This document shows, in pieces, positions 1-11,797 of a stretch of DNA of 64,000 nt. The first letter of the stretch is position 1; every line of letters begins with the position of its first letter. Made by a program: the position numbers and the translations under genes. Source of the stretch: Artemisia argyi (Eukaryota > Streptophyta > Magnoliopsida > Asterales > Asteraceae); contig CM060704.1 in assembly GCA_030686995.1 (NCBI GenBank), positions 110,552,542 through 110,616,541 of the forward strand, written 5' to 3'. The notes under the pieces were generated by a model. The model saw only the letters and a list, made by a program, of their open reading frames with translations, ran no database searches and was not told the DNA's origin.

Positions 1-1978
1 GGGTATGAAGGACCTTTGAATAAGCTTACTTTTCAGAAAGCCATGGTTAGTTATCATTGGAAGTTTCTTATTCAGGTTTTACTTCATTGTTTAAGTCCAA
101 AGAGTATTGCTTGGGATCAATTTAGCCATTCCATAGCTTCTGCATTTGTTGGCCTTATTACCAATCAACCTTTCAACTTTTCATACATGATCCTTGAAGG
201 TATGCTCACACATATTAAAGCTGGATCCCCTTTTCTAATGTATCCTAGATTTGTTCAACTTTTCTTAGAGAATCCATTAGATAGGATACCAAAACCTCAG
301 GATTATGTACCCACAATTAGGATGCCACCTAAAGTGTTCACTTTTATGTCTCACAAGGGAGTAAATTTTTCGGGTAGAAATACACCTCTCAATGCTTACA
401 TGTTAGAGGTAGCTCAAGCTGTTGGGGATGAAGTTGACAATAGTGGTTCTGCACATTCTGATAATGCTAATCAACCTGATTCTATTGAGCATTTTGCATC
501 AGTACATACTCCTACACCACCTATTGTTTCACCTCAGCATGATGTTTCTTGTGAAAGGACTCCTTCAGTGTCAACTTCCTTGGAAAATCTTGTTTCTGCT
601 GAAGGTACTTCTCCACAAAGTACTTCTTCTAAAGGTACTGCTTCAGAGCATACACAAGTTCCTTCTCCCAATGATTATACTTCCACAGGTGGGATTCAAA
701 CACCTAGAGGAGATGAGGGAGTTGAAGGTGCTATGAGTAATTCTGCTTTGACTAAAGAATTGGAGAGGATGAAGAAAACTATTGATGATCAAGCTGCAGA
801 AATAAAGAAGTTAAGAAAGAAGTTCAGAAGGTTGAAGAAATTTGTCTGGCCTCTTGTTCAGAATTTTAGGCTTTATGTGAAGGAAAAGAAACAGTCCTAG
901 AAGCCAAAGTCTAAATCTTCAAAGAAGACTTCTAAATCCAAGAGGAGGCATAGGAAGTCATCATCTATCAAATTGGGGAGGAATCAAGATGATAATTTAG
1001 ATAGAGATGATGCTGAGATTAAATATTCAGAAGATGCTCATCTTTGGAAATATCCAGAAAGTCCAAAGTCTCCAAAGACTTTTGTGCCAGAGAAACAAGT
1101 TGAAGAAGATGCAAATATTATTGAGCAAGAAATTGTTGAGCAGAATGTTGATGCACAGAATATTCAAAGTACTCAAACTCAAAGTACTGCTGCAGAGAAC
1201 ATAGGTCTGCATGGTACTGCTGAGCAAGGTACTTCTACTATGAATATTGATGAAAGTGGAGTTACTGCAGCTGGACCTTCTACAATAAATTATGAAGATG
1301 AAGCTGGTCCTTCTACTTTTATACAGCAAGAAGAAGTTAAGATGCATACTGCAAGTGATGATGAAACAATTGCTCAGATTATGATGAATTTGAATAGATC
1401 TGCTGGAGGAATACGTATTTCTGAGCCTGCACAACAAGTTGCTGAAAGTATTTCTGAATTTGAAGAGTTAGATCCCAAAGACAAAGGGAAAGGGATCATG
1501 AAGCAGAAAGATATTAAGAAGAAAAAGAAGAAATTTACTCTTGCTCATATCAGAGAACTAAAGATTGCAGAGGATGCAGAGGTTGCTAGAAAGCAAAAAG
1601 CTGAGTATGATGTTGAGTATTTGGCAGAAGTTAGTAGGCCAATTACAAAGAAGCCAATGACTGTTGCTCAGGAAAGAAACTAGATGATAAGTTTCTTGAA
1701 AAGAAGAGGATACAAGAATTTACACAAAATGAGGTATCCAGAAGTGAAAGCTCTGTGGGATAAAGTACAAGAGGATATCAGGAAAGAAGTAGAAAACTTT
1801 GTACCCATGGATGTTGATAGAAAGAAGAAGTTAGAAGATATTAGAAAAGAACAGGCTGAGCAAAGAAGATTGAAAAGAAAGAAAGTAGTTCAAGATGATC
1901 AACTGTCAAAAAGACTGAAGATGATTCATGAAGATACAGTTGATGAACTTAGAAATTATTTCAGAGTAATAGATTTTG
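1..1978 (+). pseudogene. Copia A extra 3' ORF, first part (env-like position)
   Basis: One reading frame runs from the first base to 1978 and contains two TAG codons, at 898-900 and 1681-1683. It has no start here because it continues from the left. The first ~140 codons form a folded-looking domain (YEGPLNKLTFQKA near the start). A Ser/Thr/Pro-rich linker follows (about 440-720), then a basic coiled coil (about 745-850), an acidic Gln-rich stretch (about 1080-1450) and a Lys/Glu-rich helical end. I recall similar proteins from composite-family genomes, often given misleading automatic names. The biochemical role is unknown. Its place between pol and the 3' LTR matches the env-like or additional ORF of Sireviruses. 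The frame is cut by copia B and resumes at 15134. Confidence 0.7.
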
Positions 1979-2365
1979 TGTTAGGAATACGGATATTCCT
2001 GTAAAAGTCTCGGTCACCTAATTATTGTAATAGCATTCAAGTTAGCTCGTAGTTAGTTTATTATTTAGTTAAGTATTAGTTTAGTCTAAGTAACATCGTG
2101 GAAGAAGGACGGGTCTTACCCACTGTATGCCTGATCCACAGCCCGGGTGTGGGCGTTTTTAGGTTTCTTTGTAGGATAAGTATAAATACCCCTCTCCACA
2201 TGTGGAGAGGGTTGGACATTCATTCACAAGCTAATACATTTCTAGTTTCTCTCAAGGCTCCCATATATTTCTCTCTCTAAAACTCCTCCTCTTTTCTTCT
2301 CTTCTCCTTTAATTCAATCCGACAACAAGAACCATACATGTTTGTAACTTGATTGATTCTCTACA
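1979..2365 (+). repeat. Copia B 5' LTR
   Basis: The LTR has TG...CA ends (TGTTAGGAATAC to GATTCTCTACA). It contains a TATA box at 2181-2188 (TATAAATA). Directly after it is a perfect 20-bp palindrome at 2191-2210 (CCTCTCCACA and its complement). A CT-rich stretch (about 2265-2310) could be the transcribed leader. It matches the 3' LTR except for 6 substitutions counted by eye. Confidence 0.95.
2181..2210 (+). promoter_or_regulatory. TATA box plus palindrome in the copia B LTR
   Basis: TATAAATA at 2181-2188 is followed two bases later by a perfect 20-bp inverted repeat centred on CACATGTG. The expected transcription start, about 30 bp after TATA, falls at the palindrome's edge. The RNA could therefore begin with or next to a hairpin, or the site could bind a bHLH-type factor (CANNTG core). 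The same arrangement is in the 3' LTR at about 14944-14973. Confidence 0.6.
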
Positions 2366-2367
2366 AA

Positions 2368-2380
2368 TGGTATCAAGAGC
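2368..2380 (+). other. Copia B primer-binding site
   Basis: TGGTATCAAGAGC lies two bases after the 5' LTR. It matches the complement of the initiator Met-tRNA 3' end (TGGTATCAGAGC), the usual plant copia primer, with one extra A. Confidence 0.85.
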
Positions 2381-2744
2381 CAAGGTTTCATCTTAGGGCC
2401 TTGGATATTCGGATTTGGAGTGGTTTTTGTGTGGTTTTTGTGTGGTTTTTGTGAGTTTTACTCAAAACATCCTTGTTTGATCTTTCTTGTGTTATTAGAT
2501 GTGTTAGAGATGTACTTTTATGATCCTTGGTGTTAGTACAACATTGTGTTTCAATTGGGTTTACTATTTCATAAGCTTATTTGAAGTTTTGATTGAGTTT
2601 TGGTCGTATTTCATGGTTGCGATTAGCTTCACTGTTCCATTGCTTCACTCCTTTTAGCTCCCGATCTCTGTGGTTAGTTTGTCTGCAATTACTATTTTGG
2701 GAATACAAACAAATCGCAAGGAAAGTGACATCTTTGGACTCTTG

Positions 2745-3015
2745 TCAACTGCGACTAGCTCCTGCGATTAGATGTTCTGCGGTTGGTAACTGAGACTATC
2801 TGACTGTGTTTAGCTTTTGTGGTTTAGTGGACTGCGTTTAGTTTCTGCGGTTTACTGTTTGCTGTGGTTTGTGTACTCTGTGGTTAGTTGCTCCCTGTGG
2901 TTAACTCACCCTGTGATTACCTTTCTCTGTGGTTACCTACCTTGCGGTTACCTTCCACTGCGATTTGCTCTCCTTGCGGTTATCACATACTGCGATTAGT
3001 GCATATAGTTGCGAC
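2745..3015 (+). repeat. Degenerate short tandem repeats in the copia B leader
   Basis: A motif close to CTGYGRTTA recurs every ~18-22 bp about a dozen times between the primer site and gag. No reading frame is credible here. It may be an untranslated structural or packaging region. That role is a guess. Confidence 0.6.
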
Positions 3016-3363
3016 TATCTCACATTATTTAGCTATTCACTAAGTGATGAGATTCATGTGATTGGGTATTCAATTTGCAATTCGTGTATTGTTGTAACCT
3101 TAGTCGTTTCAGTTGATCTAATTGTGATCTGATGTTGTGAGATTATCCTTACGACTTGACTAATCTCAATTGGTTAAATTGGAACTGGACTTGTCACAAC
3201 CTAACACTTGATGCAGACTATGACTCATCTGGTATCTCTCTATTAGTTCAATCTGCTGAATATATCTTCCGGTTTCTTTTGTTGACTTTAGTAAAATCCC
3301 TAGAAAGAATCATTTCTCGGTTTAAGTAACTAAAGCTGTAAAATCCCGTTTGAAGATTTTGAG

Positions 3364-4764
3364 ATGTCGACTGTATCTGATGACATTCAAGCTGCTGGGT
3401 CCGACACCCGACCTCCAATGCTAGACAGAACTGATTATGAATCATGGGCGCAAAGGATCAGATTGTACTGCTTGGGTAAAGAAAATGGTGAGAACATTCA
3501 ACGATCTATCGATGAAGGTCCTATGCAGATGGGTACAACCAGAGATGTTATCTCCACTGCTGAGGATGGCTCTGTTGTTCAGGGAATTGATAGACCACGC
3601 ACTTACAATGATCTCACTGATGTTGAAAAGAAGCGCTATGATGCTGACATTCGTGCATCCAACATAGTAATACAAGGGTTACCCAAAGATGTGTACAAGC
3701 TAATCAACTTCAACACTGAAGCCAAAGCGGTGTGGGATAATGTCAAAATGCTTCTGTCTAGCTCAGAGCTGACCGAAGAAGACCGTGAATCTCAATTATA
3801 TGATGAGTTTGAGCATTTCAAAATGAATCCTGGTGAAAACATTACCGATTACTATGTCAGATTTCACAAGCTGGTTAACGATATAAGAATGATCAGAATG
3901 ACAATGCCTAACATTCAACTCAACTCTAAGTTTGTGAACAACATGTCACCTGAGTGGGATCGGTTTGTCACTGCTGTCAAGCTCAACAAAGGATTGAGAA
4001 ATACGAACTATGAGCAATTGTTCGCTTATTTGCAACAACATGAGAAGCATGCTACTTATGATCGTCAACTAAGAGAGAAACTCAATCCTACAGTCACCAG
4101 TGACTCACTTGCTTTCATGAGTAGCATAGTGCCAGCTAATCAACCTGTGTCATCAATGGATCACTCATCGCTACAGTCATCAGCCACCATGAACTCTCAT
4201 CTCGACTTAGGATACTCTCATACAGACAAGATGGTTGATAATCTCTCCAATCAAGTTTCTCTACTGGTTCAACATTTCAGGGCTGCACTCCCATCTTCCA
4301 ACAATCAACTCAGAACTTCCTCCAATCCACGTAATCAAGCCATTGTGGAAGACGGAAAAGTAATGGTGCAAAACGTTCAGGGAAGACAGAATGTGAATCA
4401 AAGAAATGTTGTGCTGGGTAACATTCAGAACAGAGTTGGAAATTTGAATCAGGGACAAGGAAGGCAACCAAAATGTTACAATTGTGGGGGCCTAGGTCAC
4501 ATCGCCAGGAATTGCATTCTGCCAAAACGTCCTCAAAACTCAGATTATTTCAAGGACAAAATGTTGCTCATGCAAGCTCAAGAGAATGGAGTTGTGCTCA
4601 ATGAGGAAGAATTGGCGTTCATTGCTGGGGATGATGGAAAGACATTTGATGATGATGTGGATGAACAACCAGTTCAGGATTTAGCTCTTAATGATCTAAA
4701 CATCTTCCAGGCAGAGGATTGTGATGCTTTCGACTCGGATGTTGATGACGAACCCACCGCTTAG
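3364..4764 (+). CDS. gag: Copia B Gag (capsid-nucleocapsid)
   Basis: 466 codons from the ATG at 3364, which follows the leader in AAGATTTTGAGATG. The N-terminal half is a plant copia Gag/UBN2-type capsid domain (SNIVIQGLPKDVYKLI; DEFEHFKMNPGENITDYYVRF). A CCHC zinc knuckle, CYNCGGLGHIARNC, lies at about residues 370-383, followed by an acidic tail. It would form the virus-like particle and bind RNA. The frame ends at TAG 4762-4764, but recognisable coding sequence (TIFMANLSS) continues in the same frame. The TAG is therefore probably a CAG-to-TAG mutation inside a longer Gag-linker protein. Confidence 0.85.
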   Translation: MSTVSDDIQAAGSDTRPPMLDRTDYESWAQRIRLYCLGKENGENIQRSIDEGPMQMGTTRDVISTAEDGSVVQGIDRPRTYNDLTDVEKKRYDADIRASNIVIQGLPKDVYKLINFNTEAKAVWDNVKMLLSSSELTEEDRESQLYDEFEHFKMNPGENITDYYVRFHKLVNDIRMIRMTMPNIQLNSKFVNNMSPEWDRFVTAVKLNKGLRNTNYEQLFAYLQQHEKHATYDRQLREKLNPTVTSDSLAFMSSIVPANQPVSSMDHSSLQSSATMNSHLDLGYSHTDKMVDNLSNQVSLLVQHFRAALPSSNNQLRTSSNPRNQAIVEDGKVMVQNVQGRQNVNQRNVVLGNIQNRVGNLNQGQGRQPKCYNCGGLGHIARNCILPKRPQNSDYFKDKMLLMQAQENGVVLNEEELAFIAGDDGKTFDDDVDEQPVQDLALNDLNIFQAEDCDAFDSDVDDEPTA

Positions 4765-5784
4765 ACAATCTTCATGGCTAATCTATCATCAATTGTCTCA
4801 CCTGCACAACAATCTGGTCGCTCTAATTCATCCATCATATCTGAGGTACTAAAACTATATGATAAATGTGATGAACAGAAGAACTTCTGTGATATATGAC
4901 AAAATAATTTTTGTGAATCAAATGAGGCTAAATTGGAAACCATCAAAATGTTACCAACTGAGCAACATTTGGATCACGACAGGCATTCTGACGTATCTTG
5001 TGGAAAGTCTTCTGTTGTGTGTGACAATGATACATGAGCAATCGATATGTAACGATGTACAACAAACGAACATTGATGAATTAGATACTGCAAATTTAGG
5101 GAATAGCAATATTGTCCCATATGAGCAATATGTGAAGCATAACGTCGAGTCTGTTGTACCAAGTGATATATCCTCTGCTGATGAAGAAATGTGTGATTTA
5201 CATGAGTATACGGTTGTTGCACCAGATGATACCCTAAACACTAGGATAAACACTCTTAGGGATCAAGTAAGGTTTTATGAACAACGTGCTAAATTTGAGC
5301 TTACCGAACGTGAACAAAAAATGGAATTGCAAATGCATGCCTACATCACTGAACAAAATTTGAAGGAAATGGCCTTTAAACAAGAGATTCAATCTATTCA
5401 AAAACTTGAACGTGCTTTTAAGGAAAAACAGGAAATTCAGGATAGTGTAAAACTCCTAAAAATTGAATTTCAACAAAAGGAAACTAAACTATTAAATGAA
5501 TTTTCTAACCTTAAGCAGTTGAAAAACAAACTTGAAAACAAGTTGTATGTTCTTCGCCAAACACCTCAAACAGCTCAAATGGTGGAAAAGCACATGAAAC
5601 TGCGAGATAAGCATAGTAATAAGGATTTAGGGATGCCTAAAACAAATTTCCTTAAGAGCGTTAGAGACTCTCAACCTGCCCTCTATGATGCTAAGGTTAT
5701 GCTTACTCCCAATCATGATCCCCCCAAATAGTTCATTCGATGATGAATTAGAGGAACTTGATTCTGCCAATAGAGAGAGATTTG

Positions 5785-5786
<2 letters not shown>

Positions 5787-5835
<49 letters not shown>
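5787..5835 (+). repeat. Poly(A)49 tract inside coding sequence
   Basis: 49 consecutive A between TTTGAT and ATGAAGGATCC in the linker ORF. It reads as ~16 Lys codons. The length is unstable in both replication and sequencing, so exact size and frame are uncertain. Confidence 0.9.
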
Positions 5836-5837
<2 letters not shown>

Positions 5838-6969
5838 AAGGATCCAAAGTGCATTAAACACCGAGTCATTGTTAAGCCCCATGATTATTATGAACAAAAC
5901 CGAGTGACTATTTTTGCACCACAAACTAAGTTAACACCAGAACAGGTATTTTGGCCCCTAGACATTGAAAAAATAAAAGCTGAGGAAATTAAGGCCAAAA
6001 CATCCCTAAAGGTAGCTGCCCCAACAGTGTATCCCCCCAATACACCGATGCACTTAGTTCAGTTGTTACTTCCCACGAAATGTAAAACTCTCATTAGCAT
6101 TTATGTCCTGTGTCAAATGTTCACTGATTTCGATAAAACATGCAAAAAGAGAATCACACCAACGGGAATCACTGAGGGTGAACGGGGATTTGAGCTAACT
6201 AAAGAGTGTTACTTAACTGAAGTCATCCCATTTTTTAAACTTATCAAAGAACACTTTGAGGGTCTACCACAATCCCTTGACTGTGAGATTAAGGAAATGA
6301 AAGAAGTGTTTAAAGATGTGGAAAATGAGTGTAAGCAAAAAGCAATAGATCTTCAGCATAGTGAAAATACCAGAAAAAATATTCTCATCATGAATGACAA
6401 CTTGATTGCTAAATGTATTTCACAAGATGTGTTTTATACTGCTACAGAGTCTTCTCTTAATGCTAGTCAATTTCATGAAATGTCTATTGTTTTGAATAAC
6501 CTTCACAATCGTGTTGTTGAGCTTGAGGGGGAGAATGGGAAACTGCTTGAAAAAATTCAAAATGATGATCATGATAACATGGTCAAGCATCTTTCTAAAC
6601 TAGAAGTTGATAATCTTAATTTACAATTAAAATATCAACATTTAGAAGAAAAAATGAAAATGTCAAAGGCAAAAACGTCATCTGATGCTCCGGAATTTGA
6701 TGCATATTTTGAATTAGCAAAAAGGGATGAAAAAAATTCAAGCTCATACGAGCACGATCAGGTTATTGAGGGCTCAAATTGCCCAATTGAAGTCTCCCAT
6801 GAATGTTGTGATCAACTCCCATAAACCAATGTCTGCAGATCCTCATAATTTTCAACTTCAAAACACAATCAACTTACTTAAACATGAAAATGAGTGTTTT
6901 CAAGCTGAAAATTCGAAAGTCAAACAACATTACAAAGAGTTATATGATTCTATCAAGATCACTCGTGAT

Positions 6970-7163
6970 CAATGTTGCAAAAATCGTGAATCGGTCCCGA
7001 GGCGGTCGAGGGCCGTGTAGCGATTTTTGGCCGATCAATCGCCGATTCCAAGGTCCAAGGCCGATTAATCGGCCGATTACCTTGTAATTTGCTCCAAGGT
7101 CCAAGGCCGTTCAGCTTGTAATCGCCGATTAATCGGCCTTGTAGGCCGATTTTTGCAACACTG
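6970..7163. mobile_element. 194-bp hAT-type MITE
   Basis: The ends are 17-bp inverted repeats (CAATGTTGCAAAAATCG on the left; CAGTGTTGCAAAAATCG read in from the right; one mismatch). They are flanked by the 8-bp duplication CTCGTGAT at 6962-6969 and 7164-7171, which is diagnostic of hAT. Subterminal repeats include CCGATTAATCGG. Removing the element and one duplication restores the linker frame (KITRD then KTSVKITSLL). It has no coding capacity and must have been moved by a hAT transposase in trans. Confidence 0.92.
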
Positions 7164-8274
7164 CTCGTGATAAAACCAGTGTAAAAATAACTTCTTTGCT
7201 TAATGAAATTGAGAATCTAAAGACAAAAGTGAAAGGGAAAATGCCGTTGAATGCAAGTGACAATATCAACTCTGTGGTTTGTAATTGTAAAAAGTATGCA
7301 TGTGAGGCTGTCTTTATTCCACTTCCCCTTAAGAACAATGAGCTAGTCCATAGTGATTATCTTAGACATCTTAAGAACTGCCTTGACATGACCCGTGAAA
7401 CCATAGAAGAAGATAGAACGGTAAGACCATCTGATAACACCCTATCGGATATTTGCTTTCTTACCAAGAGGTCACAAGAGTTGTTAGAATATGACATAGG
7501 TACATGTCCCAAGATTCCCAACATGCGTGATAAAATTGGCACATCCTCATCTAGGAATTTGAAGAAGCATGTTACTTTTGATAAACCCTTGGCTAGTTCT
7601 GTGCATAGCACATCAACACCTAGAAACCAAACAATTTTGCAACAATCTAATGTTCCCATCATAAATTCTATAGGAGTAATCAATGTCACTAAAGCTAGCG
7701 GGTCAAAGCCTAAAGGCAACACAAGGAATGATAGGACCTCGCCTGCTATGAATGATCAAGGGAAGAAAGTAGAAGACCACCTTATGAACAATAAGATTGA
7801 TTTGAATGAAAAGAATCGTGTTGATTCTAGTATTTGCGTTAAGCGTACTATAATTAATTCGAATTCTAATGCGACTTGCAAGACTTGTAATGAATGTTTG
7901 ATTTCTGGTAATCATGATGAATGTGTTGTGTCATTTTTGCAATCATCTTATAAATCCCCTGTTATATCTGCTAAGGATAACAATACTTGGAGAGCTACAG
8001 GAAAAGTTTTTAACAGTGTAGGTTATCAGTGGAAACCTACGGGAAGAAAATTCACTCTAGGAAACCAGTGCTCATTGACTTACATACCCGACCCTAAGTC
8101 GTTAGAGGTTAAGAGATGGAAGGCTACTGGTAGAATATTCCCTTTAGTGACCCAATGCCTTGATAGTAAGACAACAGTTTCCACTGGTATCGGTTCATCT
8201 GTAAGAACCAATGATAATACTGATCATGAATCTCTTAAGTATGCATGTGCTAACCTATTGGATCCCAATTACAC

Positions 8275-9777
8275 TTGGGGATCCATGTTTTTCAGTTATC
8301 CATATATGTCTGGTTTCAAATGCAGGTCGTACAAATCGTCCTGTGGTATTTGGACTCAGGCTGCTCAAAACATATGACTGGGGATCGCTCCCGGCTCAGA
8401 AATTTCATGAAAAAGTTTATCGGGACAGTTAGATTCGGTAACGACCACTTTGGAGCTATTATAGGGTATGGTGATTATGTGTTTGGTGATAGTGTAATTT
8501 CAAGAGTTTACTATGTAAAAGGACTTGGGCACAACTTATTCTCGGTTGGACAATTCTGTGATTCTGATCTCGAAGTCGCCTTCAGAAAACACACATGTTT
8601 CGTTAGAGAACTGGACGGAGTTGATCTCCTTAAAGGAAGTCGTGGTACAAATCTATATACCATCTCTATTGAAGACATGATGTGGTCCTCTCCCATTTGC
8701 TTACTTTCTAAGGCCTCAAAAAGCAAATCATGGTTATGGCATCGACGTTTGAAACACTGGAACTTCGGCACCATAAATGAGCTCTCTCGCAAAGATCTTG
8801 TTCGAGGCATGCCCAGACTGAAGTATGAAAAGGATCATCTTTGTTCGTCATGTCAATTGGGTAAAAGCAAGAAACAAACACATAAACCAAAATCCACCAA
8901 CTCCAACACCGAAGTACTTCATACCCTTCACATGGATCTGTGTGGACCCATGAGTGTGCAAAGCTTCAATGGGAAAAGATATATTCTTGTTATTATGGAT
9001 GACTATTCAAGATTCACATGCGTGAAATTTTTAAGATCCAAGGATGAAACTCCCGATATCATCATCAAGATCATCAAGCAGTTGCAAGTGAGGCTCAACA
9101 AAACTGTTAGAATCATCCGTACAGACAATGGAACTAAGTTTGTTAACCAACATCTCACCAAATTCTATGAAAGTGTCGGAATCAGTCATCAGAAAAGCAT
9201 TCCTCGAACTCCTCAACAAAATGGAGTCGTTGAAAGAAGAAATCGCACACTAGTTGAAGCGGCTCGCACTATGCTGATATTCTCAAAAACACCAATGTTT
9301 CTATGGGCTGAAGCCATTGCTACTGCTTGTTACACTCAAAATCGATCATTAATTCATCCTCTCCACAACAAGACACCATATGAGCTGGTGCATCTCAAAA
9401 AGCCTGATATCTCCTTTCTTCGTGTATTTGGTGCACTGTGCTACCCAACTAATGAAAGTGAAGACTTAGGGAAGCTCAAAGCTAAAGCTGATATTGGGGT
9501 ATTCGTCGGTTATGCAGTAGATAGAAAAGGGTACCGAATCTACAACAAAAGAACCCGACAAATCATGGAAACAATCCATGTCACGTTTGATGAGCTGACA
9601 GAGCATACGGCTTCAGGACACACCAGTTCTAGACCCTCACAAAATCTTTTATCTCCTGGACCAATAAGTTCGGGACTTGTACAGAACTCCAATCATGTCA
9701 CTCCTTATGTCCCTCCCTCGAGTGAAGACTTGAAAAGGTTATTTGATCCCATGTTTGATGAGTACTTTGAGTCATAG
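8275..9777 (+). pseudogene. pol: Copia B protease and integrase
   Basis: The protease active site is WYLDSGCSKHMTGD, with Asp at codon 8353-8355. An integrase HHCC zinc finger follows (WLWHRRLKHWNFG ... CSSCQLGKSKK). The catalytic triad is D (HMDLCGP, residue ~221), D (RTDNG, residue 284) and E (GVVERRN, residue 320), so the D-D35-E spacing is exact. The C-terminal GKGYR-like region is present as DRKGYRIYNKRTR. The frame is -1 relative to the upstream linker and overlaps it by ~100 bp. It ends at TAG 9775-9777, but pol continues in the same frame, so the stop is probably a mutated Gln codon. Confidence 0.88.
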
Positions 9778-10263
9778 CCACCTCATGAACCGGTACAGCC
9801 AGTTGTTGAACCTAATATTATGGCTGGAAACGCACCACATGATACAAATGGTCCTTCAGTCTCCATCTCTCTTGATCCGTAGGCACCAGAATGCAGCAAC
9901 ACTCAAATTGAATCAAATATACAATCGTCTTCTGAACATCAAGGAGTTACCTCTGATAACTCATGGGAAGTCAATCCTTTTGCATCATCTGAGGAAGAAC
10001 CATTTGAAAACATATTTGCACCAGAATCCTCCAATGAAGCATCTTCCCCATAAACTTCAAACAATGCAATATCTGTACCCTATCCTCAACCTCATGAACA
10101 TCTCAGAAAATGGACAAATGATCATCCTATTGACAACATCATAGGAAACCCCTCAAGACCGGTATCCACCAGATAACAACTTGCCACTGATGCCTGGTGG
10201 TGTTTCTTCAACTCAGTATTATCTAAAGTCGAGCCCAAAGACTTCAAAGATGCCCTTACAAAG
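9778..10263 (+). pseudogene. Copia B integrase-RT spacer with stops
   Basis: Same frame as integrase and RT throughout, rich in Pro/Ser/Glu. It is interrupted by TAG 9880-9882, TAA 10051-10053 and TAA 10174-10176. With TAG 9775-9777 that makes four stops in ~400 bp. At least three can be derived from CAG or CAA codons by C-to-T change. It ends in NHPIDNIIGN-type sequence typical of the pre-RT spacer. Confidence 0.8.
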
Positions 10264-11797
10264 GTGTCTTGGTTCACCGCTATGCAAGAAGAAATCCATG
10301 AGTTTGATCGTCTCGATGTATGGGAATTAATACCACTACCTGAATGTGCGATGATCATTGCCCTTAAATGGATTTTCAAAGTCAAGCTTGATGAACATGG
10401 GGATGTGTTGAAGAATAAGGCTCGTTTAGTTGCAAAAGGATACAGTCAACAAGAGGGTATTGATTTTGAAGAATCTTTTGCACCAGTTGCTCGTATCGAG
10501 GCCATTAGAATCTTTCTTGCCAATGCAGCCAGCAGTAACATGATCGTTTATCAAATGGATGTTAAGACTGCCTACTTGAACGGGGACTTAAAAGAAGTTG
10601 TTTATGTCTCTCAACCCGAAGGATTTGTGGACCCAGAAAGACCAAATCATGTGTATCGCTTAAAGAAGGCACTCTATGGTCTCAAACAAGCTCCTAGAGC
10701 TTGGTACGACACACTTTCCAAGTTTCTTCTTGCAAATCGATTTACCAAGGGTGTTGTTGATCCTACCTTGTTCACTAGAAAGACTGGGAACAATCTCCTT
10801 CACGTTCAAATCTATGTTGATGATATTATCTTCGCATCGTCTGATTCCAAGGAATGTGATCGCTTTGCTACAGAAATGAGTTCCCAGTTTCAAATGTCCA
10901 TGATGGGACAAATGTCTTTCTTCTTGGGGCTACAAGTTTCACAAAACCCAAGAGGTATTTTTATTAATCAAGCCAAGTATGCTAGTGATATTCTCAAGAA
11001 GTTTGGCTTTGACTCAAGTGACACCGTTGATACACCCATGGTTGAAAGATCCAAACTCGATGACGACTCAACTGGTGTAACAGTTGATCAAACCAAATAC
11101 AAGAGCATGATTGGATCTCTCATGTACCTCACAGCAAGTAGGCCAGACCTTCTTTTTGCCGTATGCATGTGCGCCAGATATCAATCCAAGCCCACCAAAA
11201 AGCGCTTGGAAGCTGTCAAGAAAATCTTCAGATATCTCCAAGGAACAATCCACATGGGTCTCTGGTACCCAAAATACAATGCAATGGCTCTCACGGCCTA
11301 CTCTGATGTTGATCATGCAGGGTGTCAAGACACTCGTAGAAGTACTTCCGGAGGTGCTCAATTCTTGGGTGAGAAACTTGTCAGCTGGTCATCCAAAAAG
11401 CAAATGTGCACTTCTATCTCATCCACAAAAGTGGAATATATATCCATGTCCTCGTGTTGTGCTCAAATTTTGTGGATGAGATCACAATTATCAGATTATG
11501 GGTTTGATTTCAACAAAATCCCAGTGTACTGTGATAACAAAAGTGTCATTGCTCCTATGCTGCAACAATGTCCAGCACTCTAGAGCCAAGCATATAGACA
11601 TTCGTCATCACTTCATCAGAGAACAAGTAGAGAAAGGGATAGTGGAACTCTACTTTGTGAGAACGGAGTTTCAGTTGGCAAACATTTTCACAAAGGCTCT
11701 GTCTCGGGAAAGATTTCAGTTCATTCTCCCACGACTTGGAATGAAGAGCCTCACTCCAAAAACTCTTAAGTCTCTCCAAGAAGAGAATGATGACTGA
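10264..11797 (+). pseudogene. pol: Copia B reverse transcriptase and RNase H
   Basis: RVT_2-type copia [31 protein letters not shown] at the start, [23 protein letters not shown], and the catalytic YVDD at codons 10813-10824. RNase H follows, with [20 protein letters not shown] (usual core ADADHAG, so two changed residues) and KVEYISMS (usual TEAEY). After [11 protein letters not shown] a one-base shift near 11550 moves the frame. The last part ([19 protein letters not shown] to EENDD-stop) is in the next frame, ending at 11797. Changed RNase H residues plus the frameshift make it inactive. Confidence 0.88.

Larger units (their letters stand above)
4765..8377 (+). pseudogene. Copia B Gag-protease linker region, broken
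   Basis: About 3.6 kb of Lys/Glu/Gln-rich, coiled-coil coding sequence separates the zinc knuckle from the protease. It is now in pieces: same frame as gag to about 5035; 5036-5731 in another frame; 5735-6735 after a shift at a C-run; 6736-6969 after a shift at an A-run; and 7172-8377. A 49-base A tract lies at 5787-5835 and a hAT MITE at 6970-7163. The last piece ends WTQAAQNI-stop at 8377, overlapping the protease frame. I recall a comparably long linker in other composite-family copia elements. Its function is unknown; it may be structural or a particle tether. Confidence 0.7.
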
